From positions 1-17,046 of the forward strand of contig JASHYD010000579.1 in assembly GCA_030043175.1 (NCBI GenBank): a stretch of 17,046 bases of DNA, given 5' to 3'. The position numbers were made by a program, and so were the translations under genes. Shown here in pieces: positions 15,266 through 17,046 of the stretch; the stretch's first letter is position 1; every line of letters starts with the position of its first letter. A model generated the notes under the pieces. That model did no database searches, was not told where the DNA came from, and saw only the letters and a list, made by a program, of their open reading frames with translations. This stretch comes from Xanthobacteraceae bacterium (GTDB lineage: Bacteria; Pseudomonadota; Alphaproteobacteria; Rhizobiales; Xanthobacteraceae).

Positions 15266-16187
15266 GCCGGCATTTCTTCAGGCCATCGCGCTGTCGGTGA
15301 TCGCCGCGTCGACACCGCTGCTGCTCGCCGCGGCAGGCGAACTCGTCGCCGAGCGCGCCGGCGTGCTCAATCTCGGCCTTGAGGGCATGATGATCATGGG
15401 CGCCGCGTGCGGTTTTGCGGGCGCCTATTTTACCGGCTCGGTGATCGTCGGCGCTGTTGGCGGGGTCCTCGCCGGGACGCTGATGTCGGCGGTGTTTGGC
15501 GCGCTCACGCTCGGGCTTGCCGTCAATCAGGTCGCGGCCGGCCTCGCGTTGACCATTTTCGGCATCGGCCTTTCTGGATTGATCGGCGCCGGCTTCGTTG
15601 GCGAGCGCATCGAGACCGCGCCTCATCTCGAGCTCCACGTGCTCACCGACCTGCCGCTTGTCGGCAAAATCATGTTCGGCCAGGACGCCTTCGTTTACCT
15701 GTCGATTGTGCTGGTGATCGCCATTTCGTGGTTCCTCTACCGCACCCGCGCCGGACTGATCGTGCGCGCGGTGGGTGACAATCACGTCTCCGCCCATGCG
15801 CTCGGCTATCCGGTTCTGCGAATCCGTTTCTGGGCGGTGCTGTTCGGCGGTGCCTGCGCCGGGCTGGGCGGCGCCTATCTGCCGCTCGCTTACACGCCCT
15901 TCTTCATCCCCGGAATGACGGCCGGCCGCGGCTGGATTGCGCTCGCCCTCGTGGTGTTCGCCTCATGGCTGCCGGGCCGGCTCGTCATTGGCGCCTATCT
16001 GTTCGGCTTCGTCGCCATTCTGCAGCTTCATTTCCAGGCGCTTCACGTGCCTGTTCCGCCTCAGTTCATGTCGTCCTTACCGTATCTCGCCACTGTGGTG
16101 GTGCTGATTGCAATTTCGCGCCGCCGCGGTTTTGTCGGGTCCGCCGCGCCGGCGTCCCTGGGGCTCGTCTTCGTGCCCGATCGCTGA
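15252..16187 (+). CDS. Nucleoside-type ABC importer permease 2 (NupQ/YufQ-like)
   Basis: The 311-residue inner-membrane protein is the second channel subunit. It shows the family motif VAERAGVLNLGLEGMMIMG at 32-50, the cytoplasmic loop FLYRTRAGLIVRAVGDN, and late helices reading FGGACAGLGGAYLPLAYTP and AGRGWIALALVVFASW. GGAGG at 15242-15246 lies 5 bases before the ATG, inside the permease 1 gene. The same family is represented by the broken permease at about 3368-3832, so the window holds one working and one relic copy from different transporters. The gene is followed by a 79-base gap before the binding-protein gene. Confidence 0.93.
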   Translation: MQLLEPAFLQAIALSVIAASTPLLLAAAGELVAERAGVLNLGLEGMMIMGAACGFAGAYFTGSVIVGAVGGVLAGTLMSAVFGALTLGLAVNQVAAGLALTIFGIGLSGLIGAGFVGERIETAPHLELHVLTDLPLVGKIMFGQDAFVYLSIVLVIAISWFLYRTRAGLIVRAVGDNHVSAHALGYPVLRIRFWAVLFGGACAGLGGAYLPLAYTPFFIPGMTAGRGWIALALVVFASWLPGRLVIGAYLFGFVAILQLHFQALHVPVPPQFMSSLPYLATVVVLIAISRRRGFVGSAAPASLGLVFVPDR

Positions 16188-16266
16188 ACGATCTTAGGCT
16201 GCGGGCGGGCGGGCGCCGCGGTCGGAGAAACCTTCGATACCCGTCGATAATGCGCGGAGTTGAAAC

Positions 16267-17046
16267 ATGCGATTTTCTGTTGTCACCGCCGCTGCCGCCG
16301 CAGCTGCTTTGGTCGCCGGCGCCGCAATGGTTCCACGTGCGACCGGCGCCGAGAAGACAGCCCAGAAACTCAAGGTCGGGCTAATCTATCTCGGCCCGAT
16401 CGGCGATATGGGCTGGACCTATCAGCACGAGGTCGGTCGCGGGGGCCTGGTGAAGGACCTGGGCGACAAGATCGAGACGACCTACCTGGAGAACGTCCCG
16501 GAAGGCCCCGATGCCGAGCGCGCGATCGAGCAGCTTGCGCGCTCCGGCCACAAGCTGATCTTCACCACCTCGTTCGGCTACATGGACCCGACCCTCAGGG
16601 TGGCGAAGAAATATCCTGGGGTCCATTTCGAACACGCCACCGGCTACAAGCGCGACAAGAACATGGCGACCTATTCGGGGCGCTGGTATGAGGCGCGCTA
16701 TATCCAGGGTCAGATCGCGGGTAAGATGTCAAAAACAGGCGTGCTCGGTTATATCGTCTCGTTCCCGATTCCGGAAGTGATCATGGGCATCAACGCCACC
16801 ATGTTGGGCGCACAGTCGATCAATCCGAACATCAAAGTGAAGATCATCTGGGTAAACACGTGGTTCGACCCCGGCAAGGAGGCCGACGCGGCCAAGGCGC
16901 TGCTCGATCAGGGTGCCGATATCATCATGCAGCACACCGACAGCCCTGCGGCCGTGCAGGTCGCCGCGGCGCGGGGCGCGCTCGCCTTCGGCCAGGATTC
17001 CGACATGATCAAGTTCGGTCCGAACGCCCAGCTCACCTCCATTATC
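16267..17046 (+). CDS. BMP-family periplasmic substrate-binding protein, 5' part
   Basis: The frame is open from ATG 16267 to the window edge (260 codons; the rest is outside). It has an alanine-rich Sec signal peptide (MRFSVVTAAAAAAALVAGAA, cleavage near ATGA-EK, residue 28) and no lipobox cysteine, so a soluble periplasmic protein is expected. BMP/PnrA-like motifs are GLIYLGPIGDMGWTYQHEVG, FTTSFGYMDPTLRVAKKYPG, FEHATGYKRDKNMATYSGR, VSFPIPEVIMGINA, VNTWFDPGKEADAAKALLD and QHTDSPAAVQVA. Such proteins bind nucleosides or related bases and feed the ABC importer encoded just upstream. GGAG at 16256-16259 lies 7 bases before the ATG. A purine ligand is inferred from linkage to xdhABC. Confidence 0.93.
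   Translation, partial: MRFSVVTAAAAAAALVAGAAMVPRATGAEKTAQKLKVGLIYLGPIGDMGWTYQHEVGRGGLVKDLGDKIETTYLENVPEGPDAERAIEQLARSGHKLIFTTSFGYMDPTLRVAKKYPGVHFEHATGYKRDKNMATYSGRWYEARYIQGQIAGKMSKTGVLGYIVSFPIPEVIMGINATMLGAQSINPNIKVKIIWVNTWFDPGKEADAAKALLDQGADIIMQHTDSPAAVQVAAARGALAFGQDSDMIKFGPNAQLTSII

Noticed and set aside
1..17046. CRISPR array, tRNA or rRNA genes, insertion-sequence transposase
   Set aside because: I saw no regularly spaced repeats, no RNA-gene signatures and no transposase or integrase motifs.

Overview
The window is high-GC DNA with Shine-Dalgarno-led genes that often overlap. It carries two molybdenum-hydroxylase loci, an AmiF-type formamidase, BMP-family nucleoside-type importer genes and an outer-membrane protein with an AADVPAKAPPAP-like mature N-terminus. 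Together these suggest an alphaproteobacterium, most likely Hyphomicrobiales (Bradyrhizobium/Rhodopseudomonas/Xanthobacteraceae-like). The organism assignment is inferred from style and content, not proven.

Left module (1-5300, plus strand). The window opens inside the 3' end of a ring-opening amidohydrolase gene (barbiturase / cyanuric acid hydrolase family). A 666-base stretch with no recognisable intact gene follows. Next come an intact CoxL-type molybdopterin-binding subunit (952-3294) without its Fe-S and FAD partners in the window, a 5'-truncated and frameshifted BMP-type ABC permease relic (about 3368-3832), an intact formamidase (3846-4862) and a heavily frameshifted isochorismatase-like cysteine hydrolase relic (about 4865-5275). 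This looks like a partly decayed N-heterocycle (pyrimidine, barbiturate or s-triazine) catabolic locus that once had its own importer.

Centre (5368-7476). Two minus-strand genes encode a small proline-rich exported protein and a Tsx/OmpK-like outer-membrane channel with a hairpin terminator after it. The channel gene is divergent from the xdh operon across a 575-base AT-rich intergenic region that holds several short perfect inverted repeats and a CRP/FNR-like palindrome.

Right module (7477-17046, plus strand). A compact operon runs xdhA (Fe-S/FAD subunit), xdhB (Mo subunit), xdhC (cofactor-insertion chaperone), nucleoside-type ABC ATPase, permease 1, permease 2 and BMP-family periplasmic binding protein (cut by the window end). 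A GC-rich hairpin repeat with a shared core sits at the xdhA-xdhB, xdhC-ATPase and ATPase-permease junctions. In the second case it is translated, and in the first it may be.

Taken together, a nucleoside/nucleobase route can be read from the sequence: outer-membrane entry (Tsx-like), periplasmic capture (BMP protein), inner-membrane import (ATPase and two permeases) and cytoplasmic hydroxylation (XdhAB, matured by XdhC). An eroding second catabolic module for a related ring compound lies beside it.
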